A stretch of DNA of 64,000 nt, from positions 54,357 to 118,356 of the forward strand of contig NZ_LZHV01000060.1 of NCBI RefSeq assembly GCF_001667275.1, written 5' to 3'. This stretch comes from Mycobacterium sp. ACS4054. Its GTDB lineage: Bacteria; Actinomycetota; Actinomycetes; Mycobacteriales; Mycobacteriaceae. How positions within the stretch are numbered: position 1 is the first letter of the stretch; the number at the start of each line of letters is the position of its first letter. The position numbers and the translations under genes were made by a program. Positions 7,919-16,350 of the stretch are shown here, piece by piece. The notes below the pieces were generated by a model, which saw only the letters and a list, made by a program, of their open reading frames with translations, was not told where the DNA came from and searched no databases.

Positions 7919-8828
7919 CGGCTTCGTCCTCACCGAGGTGGGCGAGCAGCAACGCCACCGACATGATCGCGGCGGTCGGGTCGGCGATGCCCTGACCCGC
8001 GATGTCCGGCGCGCTGCCGTGCACCGGCTCGAACATCGATGGATTGGTCCGGGTGGCGTCGATATTTCCGCTGGCGGCCAAGCCAATTCCCCCGCACACC
8101 GCCGCCGCCAGGTCCGTGATGATGTCGCCGAACAGGTTGTCGGTGACGATCACATCGAAGCGCCCGGGGTCGGTGACCATGAAAATGGTGGCGGCGTCGA
8201 CGTGTTGGTAGGCGACCTCGACGCCGGGGTAGTCCTGCCCGACCTCGGCGACGATCCGCGCCCACAGCTTGCCGGCGAAGGTCAGCACGTTGGTCTTGTG
8301 CACCAGCGTCAGGTGTTTGCGGCGGCGCTGCGCGCGTTCGAATGCGTCGGCCACCACGCGGCGCACGCCGAACGCCGTGTTGAGGCTGACCTCGGTGGCC
8401 ACCTCGTGGGGCGTGCCGGTTCGGATCGCACCACCCGTGCCGGTGTATGGGCCTTCGGTGCCCTCGCGCACGACGACGAAGTCGATGCCGGGGTTTCCGG
8501 CGAGCGGGCTGCTCACCCCGGGATACAGCCGCCCCGGTCGCAGGTTGACGTGATGATCCAGCTCAAAACGCAACCGCAGCAACAGGCCCCGCTCCAGCAC
8601 GCCGCTGGGCACCGACGGATCGCCGATCGCACCGAGCAGGATGGCGTCGTGCTGGCGCAGCTCGGCGAGCACCGATTCCGGCAGCAGTTCACCGCTGGCG
8701 TGATACCGCCGGGCGCCCAGGTCGTATTCCGTCTTTTCGACACCGGGCAGCACCGCGTCGAGGACCTTGACGGCCTCGGCCGTGACTTCCGGCCCGATGC
8801 CGTCGCCGCCGATCACCGCGAGCCTCAC
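7818..8828 (-). CDS. leuB: 3-isopropylmalate dehydrogenase
   Basis: A 336-aa NAD-dependent beta-decarboxylating dehydrogenase catalysing the third committed step of leucine synthesis. Visible motifs are GGDGIGPEVTAEAVKVL at the N-terminus, the substrate and metal site TDNLFGDIITDLAAAVCGG, and PVHGSAPDIAGQ. Its start overlaps the serA stop by 4 bp (8825-8828), so serA-leuB form a coupled pair. The 3' end overlaps the convergent MFS gene by 101 bp. Confidence 0.97.
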   Translation of the reverse strand: MRLAVIGGDGIGPEVTAEAVKVLDAVLPGVEKTEYDLGARRYHASGELLPESVLAELRQHDAILLGAIGDPSVPSGVLERGLLLRLRFELDHHVNLRPGRLYPGVSSPLAGNPGIDFVVVREGTEGPYTGTGGAIRTGTPHEVATEVSLNTAFGVRRVVADAFERAQRRRKHLTLVHKTNVLTFAGKLWARIVAEVGQDYPGVEVAYQHVDAATIFMVTDPGRFDVIVTDNLFGDIITDLAAAVCGGIGLAASGNIDATRTNPSMFEPVHGSAPDIAGQGIADPTAAIMSVALLLAHLGEDEAASRVDRAVETYLATRGNERLATTGVGERIAAAL

Positions 8829-10411
8829 GACAGATCAACCACCTCAAGCTTGTTCGCGCCCACCGCCGCGCCGATCGCCGACCGCACCTCGCTCGGCACG
8901 TCCCGATCCAGCCGCAGCAGGATCGTCGCGCCCGGGCCTTCGGCGTCCTCGGACAGCTGCGCGGCTTGGATGTTCACGCCCGCCGAACCGAGCAGGGTGC
9001 CGATCTTGCCCAGCGCCCCGGGCTCATCGGCGTAGTTGATCACCAGGTTGGTGCCCTGGGCGCGCAGATCAAAGTTGCGGCCGTTGATCTGCACGATCTT
9101 TTCCACCAACTGCGGCCCGGACAGCGTGCCGGCGACGTTGACGGCGGTGCCGTCGTGAGCGACGGCGCGGACGTCGACGACGCTGCGGTGGTTCGGACTT
9201 TCGGAGGCGGTGGCGAGCTCGGCGGTGACGCCGCGCTCTTCGGCCAGCGCCGGCGCGTTGACGAAGGTGACCGGACCCTCCACCACCGCCGAGAACAGCC
9301 CACGCAGAGCCGAAAGCTTCAGCACCTCAACGTCTTCGGACGCCAGCTCGCCGCGCACCTGAACCGACACCGATACCGGCGGCCCGTCGGACAGCGAGGC
9401 GGCCAGCACCCCGAGCTTGCGCACCAGGTCCAGCCAGGGCGCCACCTCCTCGTTGACCGCACCGCCGCCGACGTTCACGGCATCGGGAACGAATTCCCCG
9501 GCCAGCGCGAGCTTCACGCTCTCGGCGACGTCGGTGCCCGCCCGGTCCTGGGCCTCGGAGGTCGACGCACCCAGGTGCGGGGTCACCACCACCTGGGGCA
9601 GCTCGAACAGCGGGCTATCGGTGCACGGCTCCTTGGCGAACACGTCGATGCCGGCCGCCCGCACGTGTCCGCTGCTTACGGCTTCGGCCAGCGCGGCCTC
9701 GTCAATCAGGCCGCCGCGGGCGGCGTTGACGATGATGACGCCCGGCTTGGTCTTCGCCAGCGCTTCCTTGCCGATCAGGCCCGCCGTCTCGGGCGTCTTC
9801 GGCAGGTGTACCGAGATGAAGTCGGCGCGGGCCAGGAGGTCGTCGAGCGGCAGCAGTTCGATGCCCAGCTGCGCGGCCCGGGCCGGCGACACGTAGGGGT
9901 CGTAGGCCACCAGGTGGGTGCCGAAGGCGGTCAAGCGCTGGGCGACCAACTGCCCGATCCGGCCCAGGCCCACCACGCCGACCGTCTTGCCGAAGATCTC
10001 GGTGCCGTTGAACGACGACCGCTTCCACGCGTGCTCGCGCAGCGAGGCGTCGGCGGCCGGGATCTGCCGGGCGGCTGCCAGGAGCAGCGCCAACGCGTGC
10101 TCGGCGGCGCTGTGAATGTTCGAGGTCGGGGCGTTGACCACCAGCACGCCGCGCTCGGTCGCGGCGTCCACGTCGACGTTGTCCAGCCCCACCCCGGCCC
10201 GGGCCACGATCTTGAGCTTGGCGGCGGCCGCCAGCACCTCGGCGTCGACCGTGGTGGCCGAGCGCACCAGCAGCGCGTCGGCCTCCGGCACCGCGGCCAG
10301 CAGCTTCTCCCGGTCCGGCCCGTCCACCCAGCGCACCTCGACCTGGTCTCCCAGGGCGGCGACGGTCGATTGGGCGAGTTTGTCGGCGATCAATACAACA
10401 GGCAGATTCAC
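8825..10411 (-). CDS. serA: D-3-phosphoglycerate dehydrogenase
   Basis: SerA oxidises 3-phosphoglycerate, the first step of serine synthesis. At 528 aa it is the long mycobacterial type: a catalytic/NAD domain, an allosteric-substrate-binding insert, and a C-terminal ACT domain (VNIQAAQLSEDAEGPGATI) for serine feedback. The Rossmann motif is VGVVGLGRIGQLVAQRL. The catalytic Arg and His lie in NAARGGLIDEAAL and VTPHLGAST. It is followed by leuB with a 4-bp overlap. Confidence 0.96.
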   Translation of the reverse strand: MNLPVVLIADKLAQSTVAALGDQVEVRWVDGPDREKLLAAVPEADALLVRSATTVDAEVLAAAAKLKIVARAGVGLDNVDVDAATERGVLVVNAPTSNIHSAAEHALALLLAAARQIPAADASLREHAWKRSSFNGTEIFGKTVGVVGLGRIGQLVAQRLTAFGTHLVAYDPYVSPARAAQLGIELLPLDDLLARADFISVHLPKTPETAGLIGKEALAKTKPGVIIVNAARGGLIDEAALAEAVSSGHVRAAGIDVFAKEPCTDSPLFELPQVVVTPHLGASTSEAQDRAGTDVAESVKLALAGEFVPDAVNVGGGAVNEEVAPWLDLVRKLGVLAASLSDGPPVSVSVQVRGELASEDVEVLKLSALRGLFSAVVEGPVTFVNAPALAEERGVTAELATASESPNHRSVVDVRAVAHDGTAVNVAGTLSGPQLVEKIVQINGRNFDLRAQGTNLVINYADEPGALGKIGTLLGSAGVNIQAAQLSEDAEGPGATILLRLDRDVPSEVRSAIGAAVGANKLEVVDLS

Positions 10412-10501
10412 CCGGCCAGCCTATCGGCTGGCATCGAGGCGCTCACCACTGCCGTGAACTGCGCCGACCCGCGATGGCGCGCACAGTCCTACCATGCCCA
10501 T

Positions 10502-11104
10502 GTGACCAAACTCGCGATCATCTACTACTCGGCCACCGGGCATGGCACCGCGATGGCGCAACGCGTCGCCACCGCGGCCGAATCCGCGGGTGCCGAAGTC
10601 CGCCTTCGACACGTCGCCGAAACCCGCGACCCGCAATCGTTCGCCCAGAACCCGGCCTGGACCGCCAATTACGAAGCGACCAAGGACCTTCCGGCGGCGA
10701 CGGGTGAGGACATCGTGTGGGCGGACGCGGTGATCTTCGGCTCACCGACCCGCTTCGGTTCTCCCGCCGCGCAATTGCGCAACTTCCTCGACTCGCTCGG
10801 CGGGTTGTGGGCCGAAGGCAAGCTCGCCGACAAGGTGTACGCGGCCTTCACGTCGTCCAACACCCTGCACGGCGGTCAGGAGACGACCTTGCTGTCGCTC
10901 TACATCACGCTGATGCATTTCGGCGGCATCATCGTCCCGCCCGGCTACACCGACCCGTGCAAGTTCGTCGACGGCAATCCGTATGGGGTCAGCCTGGTCT
11001 CAACGCACGACAACATCCACGAATTCGACGAGGCCACCGAGAACGCCCTGGACCACATGACCCGCCGCGTGCTCGAGGTCGCGGGCCGCCTTCGCGACAC
11101 TTAA
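10502..11104 (+). CDS. NAD(P)H:quinone oxidoreductase, WrbA type
   Basis: A 200-aa flavodoxin-fold protein. The FMN phosphate loop is YYSATGHGTAMAQRVA. The WrbA-type segments FGSPTRFGSPAAQLRNFLD and TSSNTLHGGQETTLLSL are intact. The family reduces quinones by two electrons to limit oxidative stress. The GTG start at 10502 follows serA divergently. This gene has no counterpart at this position in M. tuberculosis, where Rv2997-Rv3000 lie between serA1 and ilvC. The family assignment is firm; the physiological quinone is not known. Confidence 0.92.
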   Translation: MTKLAIIYYSATGHGTAMAQRVATAAESAGAEVRLRHVAETRDPQSFAQNPAWTANYEATKDLPAATGEDIVWADAVIFGSPTRFGSPAAQLRNFLDSLGGLWAEGKLADKVYAAFTSSNTLHGGQETTLLSLYITLMHFGGIIVPPGYTDPCKFVDGNPYGVSLVSTHDNIHEFDEATENALDHMTRRVLEVAGRLRDT

Positions 11105-11145
11105 ACCACGCACACGACACGCCGTAAACGGTCGCCGTGGTTTAA
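11101..11145. terminator. bidirectional hairpin between quinone reductase and ilvC
   Basis: A perfect 10-bp inverted repeat, TTAAACCACG and CGTGGTTTAA, separated by 25 bases. It overlaps the stop codon of the quinone reductase and lies between convergent genes. There is no T-tract, as is common for mycobacterial terminators. Function is inferred from position and symmetry. Confidence 0.6.
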
Positions 11146-11173
11146 GTTTCGCGGACCGGCGGCCCGCGTGAGG

Positions 11174-12187
11174 CTACGCCGTCTCGGTGATCGGCCGGTC
11201 GACCCAGCTCATCAGGTCGCGCAGCTTCTTGCCGGTCACCTCGATCGGGTGCTCGGCGTTCTCCTTGCGCAGCTGCTCCAGCTGCTTGTTGCCGCCCTCG
11301 ACGTTGGCCACCAGCTTCTTGGTGAACGTGCCGTCCTGGATGTCGCGCAGAATCTCGCGCATCCGCTCCTTGGTGCCGGCGTCGATGACCCGCGGACCCG
11401 ACAGGTAACCGCCGAACTCGGCGGTGTCGGACACCGAATAGTTCATCCGGGCGATGCCACCCTCGTACATGAGGTCCACGATCAGCTTGAGCTCGTGCAG
11501 CACCTCGAAGTAGGCCATCTCCGGCGGGTAACCGGCCTCCACCATCACGTCGAAACCGGTCTTCACCAATTCCTCAGTGCCACCGCACAACACGGCCTGC
11601 TCACCGAACAGGTCGGTCTCGGTCTCGTCCTTGAAGGTGGTCTTGATGACGCCGGCGCGGGTGCCGCCGATGGCCTTGGCGTAGGACAGCGCCAGCGCCT
11701 CGCCCTCGCCGGTCGGGTCCTGGTCGACCGCGATCAGGCAGGGCACGCCCTTGCCGTCCACGAACTGGCGGCGCACCAGGTGCCCGGGCCCCTTCGGCGC
11801 GACCATCGCGATGGTGACGTTGCCGGGCGGCTTGATCAGGTCGAAGTGGATGTTGAGCCCGTGCCCGAAGAACAGCGCGTCGCCCTCGGAGAGGTTGGGC
11901 TCGATGTCGTTCTTGAAGATGTCGGCCTGCGCCGTGTCGGGCGCCAACAGCATGATGACGTCGGCCCACTTGGCCACCTCGGCGGGGGTGTCGACTTCCA
12001 GCCCCTGCTCTTCGACCTTGGCCCGCGACTTCGAACCCTCCTTGAGCCCGACGCGCACCTGCACACCGGAGTCGCGCAGGCTCAGCGAGTGCGCGTGCCC
12101 CTGGCTGCCGTAACCGATCACCCCGACCTTGCGGCCCTGGATGATCGAGAGGTCGGCGTCGTCGTCATAGAACATTTCTAGTGCCAC
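11174..12187 (-). CDS. ilvC: ketol-acid reductoisomerase
   Basis: A 337-aa class I KARI that converts acetolactate and acetohydroxybutyrate to dihydroxy acids using NADPH and Mg2+. The Rossmann motif GYGSQGHAHSLSLRDSGV is followed by the phosphate-binding KEGSKS. The acidic metal-binding helices are present, for example the E-rich segment near DETETDLFGEQAVLCGG. It is the third gene of the ilvB-ilvN-ilvC operon, 21 bp downstream of ilvN. Confidence 0.98.
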   Translation of the reverse strand: MALEMFYDDDADLSIIQGRKVGVIGYGSQGHAHSLSLRDSGVQVRVGLKEGSKSRAKVEEQGLEVDTPAEVAKWADVIMLLAPDTAQADIFKNDIEPNLSEGDALFFGHGLNIHFDLIKPPGNVTIAMVAPKGPGHLVRRQFVDGKGVPCLIAVDQDPTGEGEALALSYAKAIGGTRAGVIKTTFKDETETDLFGEQAVLCGGTEELVKTGFDVMVEAGYPPEMAYFEVLHELKLIVDLMYEGGIARMNYSVSDTAEFGGYLSGPRVIDAGTKERMREILRDIQDGTFTKKLVANVEGGNKQLEQLRKENAEHPIEVTGKKLRDLMSWVDRPITETA

Positions 12188-12208
12188 TTCTGAATTTCTC
12201 CTTGTGTA

Positions 12209-12709
12209 TTACTTGGCCGTGGCGATGCCGCGCGGACCGCGGGACAACGACACCACTCCGGACTGGACGATTTCGCGGATACCGAACGGCTCCAACACCC
12301 GCAGCAGCGCCTCGATCTTGCCGCGATCACCGGTCGCCTCGATCGTCAGCGCCTCCGGCGATACGTCGATCACCTTGGCGCGGAACAGGTTTACCGCTTC
12401 GATCACCTGGCTGCGGCTGCCGGCGTCGGCGCGCACCTTGATCAGCGCCAACTCCCGGGACACCGACGTGTCCTCGTCCAACTCGACGATCTTGATGACG
12501 TTGATCAGTTTGTTGAGCTGCTTGGTGATCTGTTCAAGCGGGGTCTCCTCGGCGCTGACCACAATGGTCATGCGGGACATGTCTTTCTGCTCGGTGGCAC
12601 CGACCGCCAGCGATTCGATGTTGAATCCGCGCCGCGAGAACAGCGCCGCCACCCGCGCGAGCACACCGGGTTTGTCCTCGACCAACACCGACAGCGTGTG
12701 CGTGTTCAT
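12209..12709 (-). CDS. ilvN: acetolactate synthase small (regulatory) subunit
   Basis: A 166-aa regulatory subunit with an N-terminal ACT domain (HTLSVLVEDKPGVLARVAALF, then RRGFNIESLAVG) that binds valine for feedback inhibition and activates IlvB. Its ATG shares one base with the ilvB stop codon (TGATG), indicating translational coupling and 1:1 supply of the subunits. The length is normal. Confidence 0.97.
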   Translation of the reverse strand: MNTHTLSVLVEDKPGVLARVAALFSRRGFNIESLAVGATEQKDMSRMTIVVSAEETPLEQITKQLNKLINVIKIVELDEDTSVSRELALIKVRADAGSRSQVIEAVNLFRAKVIDVSPEALTIEATGDRGKIEALLRVLEPFGIREIVQSGVVSLSRGPRGIATAK

Positions 12710-14577
12710 CAGGCGTGCCCTTCGCTCTCGTCGCCGAACAGGGGACGAATGCCGCGCGCGGCCTGAATCTCGTCGTTGCTGGTGCCGGCGGCCACCATCG
12801 GCCAGACTTGCGCGTCGGCGCCGACGATGAAGTCGATCACCACCGGACGGTCGTTGATCGCGCGGGCTTGGTTGATCACGTCTTCGACGTCTTCCTCACG
12901 CTCGCAACGCAATCCGACGCATCCCAGCGCCTCCGCCAGCTTCACGAAGTCCGGGATGCGGTGCGAGTGCGTGGCCAGATCGGTTTGCGAATACCGCTCC
13001 TCGTAGAACAGCGTCTGCCATTGGCGCACCATGCCGAGGTTCCCGTTGTTGATCAGCGCCACCTTGATCGGCACGCCCTCGATCGCACAGGTGGCCAGCT
13101 CCTGATTGGTCATCTGGAAGCAGCCGTCGCCGTCGATGGCCCACACCTCGGCCTCGGGGCGAGCCATCTTGGCGCCCATGGCCGCCGGGATGGCGAACCC
13201 CATGGTGCCCAGCCCGCCGGAGTTGATCCAGGTGCGCGGCTTCTCATAGGAGATGAACTGCGCCGCCCACATCTGATGCTGCCCAACGCCGGCGACGTAC
13301 ACGGCGTCCGGGCCGGCGATCTGGCCCAGCTTCTCGATGACGTATTCCGGCCCGAGGCTGCCGTCGCTCTGCGGGCCGTAGCTCAGCGGGTAGGTGGACT
13401 GGACGCTGTCCAGGTAGGCCCACCATTCCGTCATATCGATGTTGCCGGGGATGTCGTAGTGGCGCAGCATCGCGATCAGGTCGGTGATGACCGCTTTGAC
13501 GTCGCCGACGATCGGCACGTCGGCGTGGCGGTTCTTGCCGATCTCGGCCGGGTCGATGTCGGCGTGGATGACTTTCGCCTCGGGCGCGAAGGTGTCGAGC
13601 TTCCCGGTGACCCGGTCGTCGAAGCGGGTACCCAGGGCGATCAGCAGGTCGCTGCGCTGCAGCGCCGCCACCGCGGCGACCGTGCCGTGCATGCCGGGCA
13701 TGCCCATGTGCTGGCGATGGCTGTCGGGGAACGCGCCGCGCGCCATCAGGGTGGTCACGACGGGAATGCCGGTCAGCTCGGCCAACTCGAGCAGCTGCTC
13801 GGTCGCCTCGCCGCGGATGACGCCACCGCCCACGTACAGCACCGGCTTGTTGGACGCGGCGATCAGCTTGGCGGCCTCGCGGATCTGCCGGTTGTGCGGC
13901 TTGGTGTTCGGCTTGTAGCCGGGCAGCTCCATGCGCGGCGGCCAGCTGAACGTGCACTGGCCCTGAAGGACGTCCTTGGGGATGTCGACGAGCACCGCCC
14001 CCGGGCGGCCCGAGGACGCGATGTGGAAGGCCTCGGCCATCACCTGCGGGATCTCGTCGCCGGAGCGGACCAGGAAGTTGTGCTTGGTGATCGGCATCGT
14101 GATGCCGGAGATGTCGGCTTCCTGGAAGGCGTCGGTGCCGATCAGCGTGCGACCGACCTGGCCGGTGATGGCGACGACGGGCACCGAGTCCATCTGCGCG
14201 TCGGCCAGCGGGGTGACCAGGTTGGTGGCGCCGGGCCCGGACGTCGCCATCATCACGCCGACCTTGCCGGTGGCGTGGGCGTAACCGCTCGCGGCGTGGC
14301 CGGCGCCCTGCTCGTGCCGAACCAGCACGTGGCGAAGCTTTTTCGAGTCGAACAGCGGGTCATAGACCGGCAAGACCGCGCCACCGGGGATGCCGAAGAT
14401 GACCTCGACGTCGAGCTCCTCCAGCGATCGGATCACCGACTGGGCGCCGGTAAGCTGTTCGGGCCCAACGCGTTTCGGCTTTTTGGCGGGGGCGGCGGCG
14501 GGAGTTTCCGCCGCGTCGGAGGCGACGTCGGCGGCACGCTGTGGCGAGGTGGCGTGCTGCCTGGTGGGTGCGCTCAC
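12709..14577 (-). CDS. ilvB: acetolactate synthase large subunit
   Basis: A 622-aa thiamine-diphosphate enzyme making acetolactate or acetohydroxybutyrate from pyruvate, the first common step of Val, Leu and Ile synthesis. The glutamate-containing segment VRHEQGAGHAASGYAHATGK and the ThDP/Mg motif GDGCFQMTNQELATCA, followed by NNGNLGMVRQWQ, are intact. A basic Pro/Ala-rich leader of about 35 aa precedes the domain, as in Rv3003c. It heads the ilvBNC operon and is preceded by a leader peptide and terminator. Confidence 0.97.
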   Translation of the reverse strand: MSAPTRQHATSPQRAADVASDAAETPAAAPAKKPKRVGPEQLTGAQSVIRSLEELDVEVIFGIPGGAVLPVYDPLFDSKKLRHVLVRHEQGAGHAASGYAHATGKVGVMMATSGPGATNLVTPLADAQMDSVPVVAITGQVGRTLIGTDAFQEADISGITMPITKHNFLVRSGDEIPQVMAEAFHIASSGRPGAVLVDIPKDVLQGQCTFSWPPRMELPGYKPNTKPHNRQIREAAKLIAASNKPVLYVGGGVIRGEATEQLLELAELTGIPVVTTLMARGAFPDSHRQHMGMPGMHGTVAAVAALQRSDLLIALGTRFDDRVTGKLDTFAPEAKVIHADIDPAEIGKNRHADVPIVGDVKAVITDLIAMLRHYDIPGNIDMTEWWAYLDSVQSTYPLSYGPQSDGSLGPEYVIEKLGQIAGPDAVYVAGVGQHQMWAAQFISYEKPRTWINSGGLGTMGFAIPAAMGAKMARPEAEVWAIDGDGCFQMTNQELATCAIEGVPIKVALINNGNLGMVRQWQTLFYEERYSQTDLATHSHRIPDFVKLAEALGCVGLRCEREEDVEDVINQARAINDRPVVIDFIVGADAQVWPMVAAGTSNDEIQAARGIRPLFGDESEGHA

Positions 14578-14620
14578 TGTCTTTTGTCCTTATTCACTCT
14601 GGGAGTCTCGTTGGGGCAAC

Positions 14621-14657
14621 AAAAAACCCCCGACAGCTCTTCTGCTGCACGAGGGTT
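14621..14657 (-). terminator. ilvBNC attenuator terminator
   Basis: On the minus strand AACCC...GGGTT and CAGC...GCTG form an interrupted stem around loop AGAAGA, and six T residues follow directly. It lies 41 bases after the leader-peptide stop and 43 bases before ilvB. Its position inside the 5' leader makes it a transcription attenuator rather than an operon-end terminator. Confidence 0.85.
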
Positions 14658-14697
14658 GCGCGTTGGTCTGGATAGCTTCAAATGCCGAAGAGGCTAG

Positions 14698-14757
14698 TCA
14701 GGCACCAACGCGCCGACTAATTACTACGAGCATCCCGGGCTGTCCGGCGGTATCCAT
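14698..14757 (-). CDS. branched-chain leader peptide of the ilvBNC operon
   Basis: A short ORF with two in-frame ATGs, at 14757 (19 codons) and 14733 (11 codons, MLVVISRRVGA). Five of the 11 residues are Leu, Val, Val, Ile and Val, the end products of the operon. The stop is at 14698-14700, upstream of a strong T-tailed hairpin. This is the classic arrangement for ribosome-mediated attenuation: scarce charged Val/Leu/Ile tRNAs stall the ribosome and prevent the terminator. The predicted transcription start lies about at the first ATG, so it may be leaderless. Confidence 0.8.
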   Translation of the reverse strand: MDTAGQPGMLVVISRRVGA

Positions 14758-14765
14758 AACGTCCG

Positions 14766-14795
14766 ACGGTAGCCTTCGCACAGCTCAGCAGTCAA
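14766..14795 (-). promoter_or_regulatory. promoter of the ilvBNC leader transcript
   Basis: The -35 box TTGACT (14790-14795) and -10 box TACCGT (14766-14771) are separated by 18 bases on the minus strand. This is a good sigma-A-type match. The predicted start falls next to the leader ATG at 14757. Confidence 0.65.
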
Positions 14796-14856
14796 ATCCG
14801 CTACCGTCGGCTCGCGCGGAGGTCCGGTGCATCGCTGCGGGTGAAATGATGGTCGG

Positions 14857-15246
14857 GTGGCTACCGGTTCGTCTTCGAACACACCCGTCGTGATCAAGGT
14901 GTCCCCGATCGCGCACCTGGCGGTCGGATTCACCACGCTGGGGTTGCTGATACCGGTGATGCTGTGGCCGCCCTCGGCGCCGCTGCTGCTGATTCCCCTG
15001 CTGCTGTCGGCCATGATCGTGCGGCTGCGCACCGTCGCCGACGATAACGGCGTGACCGTTCGAACGCTGCTGGGCAGCCAGACGGTGCCGTGGGACGAGA
15101 TCGACGGGCTGCGCTTCCACCGCGGCTCGTGGGCCCGCGCGCACCTCAAGAGCGGCGCGGAGCTGCGCCTGCCCGCGGTGACGTTCGCGACGCTTCCGGA
15201 GCTGACGCAGGCCAGCTCGGGACGCGTGCCCAACCCCTATCAGTGA
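14857..15246 (+). CDS. cfp6: Cfp6-like small PH-domain membrane protein
   Basis: A 129-aa protein matching the low-molecular-weight antigen Cfp6 (Rv3004) by position and content. Two hydrophobic segments (LAVGFTTLGLLIPVMLW and APLLLIPLLLSAMIV) are followed by a bacterial PH-like domain (VRTLLGSQTVPWDEIDGLRF, then RGSWARAHLKSGAELRLPAV). The GTG at 14857 is the only sensible start. It is divergent from ilvB and its function is unknown. Confidence 0.88.
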   Translation: MATGSSSNTPVVIKVSPIAHLAVGFTTLGLLIPVMLWPPSAPLLLIPLLLSAMIVRLRTVADDNGVTVRTLLGSQTVPWDEIDGLRFHRGSWARAHLKSGAELRLPAVTFATLPELTQASSGRVPNPYQ

Positions 15247-15249
15247 CGG

Positions 15250-16110
15250 TCAGGCGATCGGGTTGACCCCGTTGAGCAGCACCCACACGGCGATGCCGGC
15301 GGCGATGCCGACCAGCAGGGCGACGAACGACCCGATGAAGGGCCGGTGGGCCCAGCCCCGGCGCGCGTCCAGACCGTAGCGGCCGGGTCCGCACAGGATG
15401 ACCGCGACGGCCAGGACGATCAGGGTGATCTGGTATTCGTGCCCGTCCGGCAGGAAGTACGTGAAGGTGTGCGGATGCGGGCGGGCCGTGATGGTGGCCA
15501 GCATGCCGTTGATCAGGAACGCCAGCGCACCCGCCGCGGCCACCGGGGTGAACAGCCCGAGGATCAGCAGCACGCCCGCGACGAGCTCACCGCCGGCGCT
15601 GACGTAGGCCAGGATGTCGGCGTGCTGGTAGCCGACGTCGGACAGCGAGTTCTTGAACCCGCCGACGCCGGAGCCGCCCCACCAGCCGAACAGCTTCTGC
15701 AGCCCGTGCGCCGCCAGCACGACCCCGAGGCCGACCCGCAAGATCAGCAAACCCAGGTGCTGGGTTCCGCGCCGGCCGACTTCGTGCAGCCGGCCGTGGT
15801 GTTCGTCCCCGTCGATCTCGGCAGGCTCGGCGGCCGCGTGCCGGGACTCCTGCGGCTGCACGTAGGGCAAGGGCTCCTGCTGATCGAGGACGTGGTAACC
15901 CGTCGCCCGGGACCCGGCCGCGCCGGCGTGGTCGCCCATGTAGGGGATGACGGTGGTGGTTCCGGTGGAGGGGTTGAAGTCGCCGGGGTAACCGACGGGC
16001 GTCAAGTCGTCTTCGGGGTCGACCACGCGCGCCGTGGCGGGGCGTCCCGGGGTTGGCTCCGGGGATTCGCCGGGCCGCTGCCAATGTCCGTCATTCGGTT
16101 GACTGGTCAC
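15250..16110 (-). CDS. DoxX-family membrane protein
   Basis: A 286-aa protein (Rv3005c-like). The first 120 residues are hydrophilic and Pro/Asp/His-rich. The C-terminal DoxX domain has four membrane segments (LGLLILRVGLGVVLAAHGLQ, GGELVAGVLLILGLF and others) plus a final one. In M. tuberculosis this DoxX joins SodA and SseA in a membrane-associated oxidoreductase complex that resists oxidative and thiol stress. The GTG at 16110 gives VTSQPNDGHW; upstream in-frame codons look non-coding. Confidence 0.88.
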   Translation of the reverse strand: MTSQPNDGHWQRPGESPEPTPGRPATARVVDPEDDLTPVGYPGDFNPSTGTTTVIPYMGDHAGAAGSRATGYHVLDQQEPLPYVQPQESRHAAAEPAEIDGDEHHGRLHEVGRRGTQHLGLLILRVGLGVVLAAHGLQKLFGWWGGSGVGGFKNSLSDVGYQHADILAYVSAGGELVAGVLLILGLFTPVAAAGALAFLINGMLATITARPHPHTFTYFLPDGHEYQITLIVLAVAVILCGPGRYGLDARRGWAHRPFIGSFVALLVGIAAGIAVWVLLNGVNPIA

Positions 16111-16350
16111 GGGTGTCAGGGTAAGGGCAGTTGGCGCCGAATTGGGGATTTGAGCGGCGCTTTCGCCAGGCAATCGGTGGTTTGCCCGCCAAACAAGCCC
16201 GGATTGGCCGTGCGGGACGCTGCGGGCGGTCGAAAACGGCCGAATCCGGCGGTTTCCGACCGCCGAGAAAAGGGTGCCGATCATGCCGCCCCGGGCGGCC
16301 CGGCGCATGCGTGTGGCGGCGGCGGGCGCACTATCCGTAGCCTGTCGGTC

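Noticed and set aside
8966..10501. The upstream part of a long + frame that includes the quinone reductase
   Set aside because: The first 512 codons are antisense to serA. Only the part from the GTG at 10502 has flavodoxin motifs.
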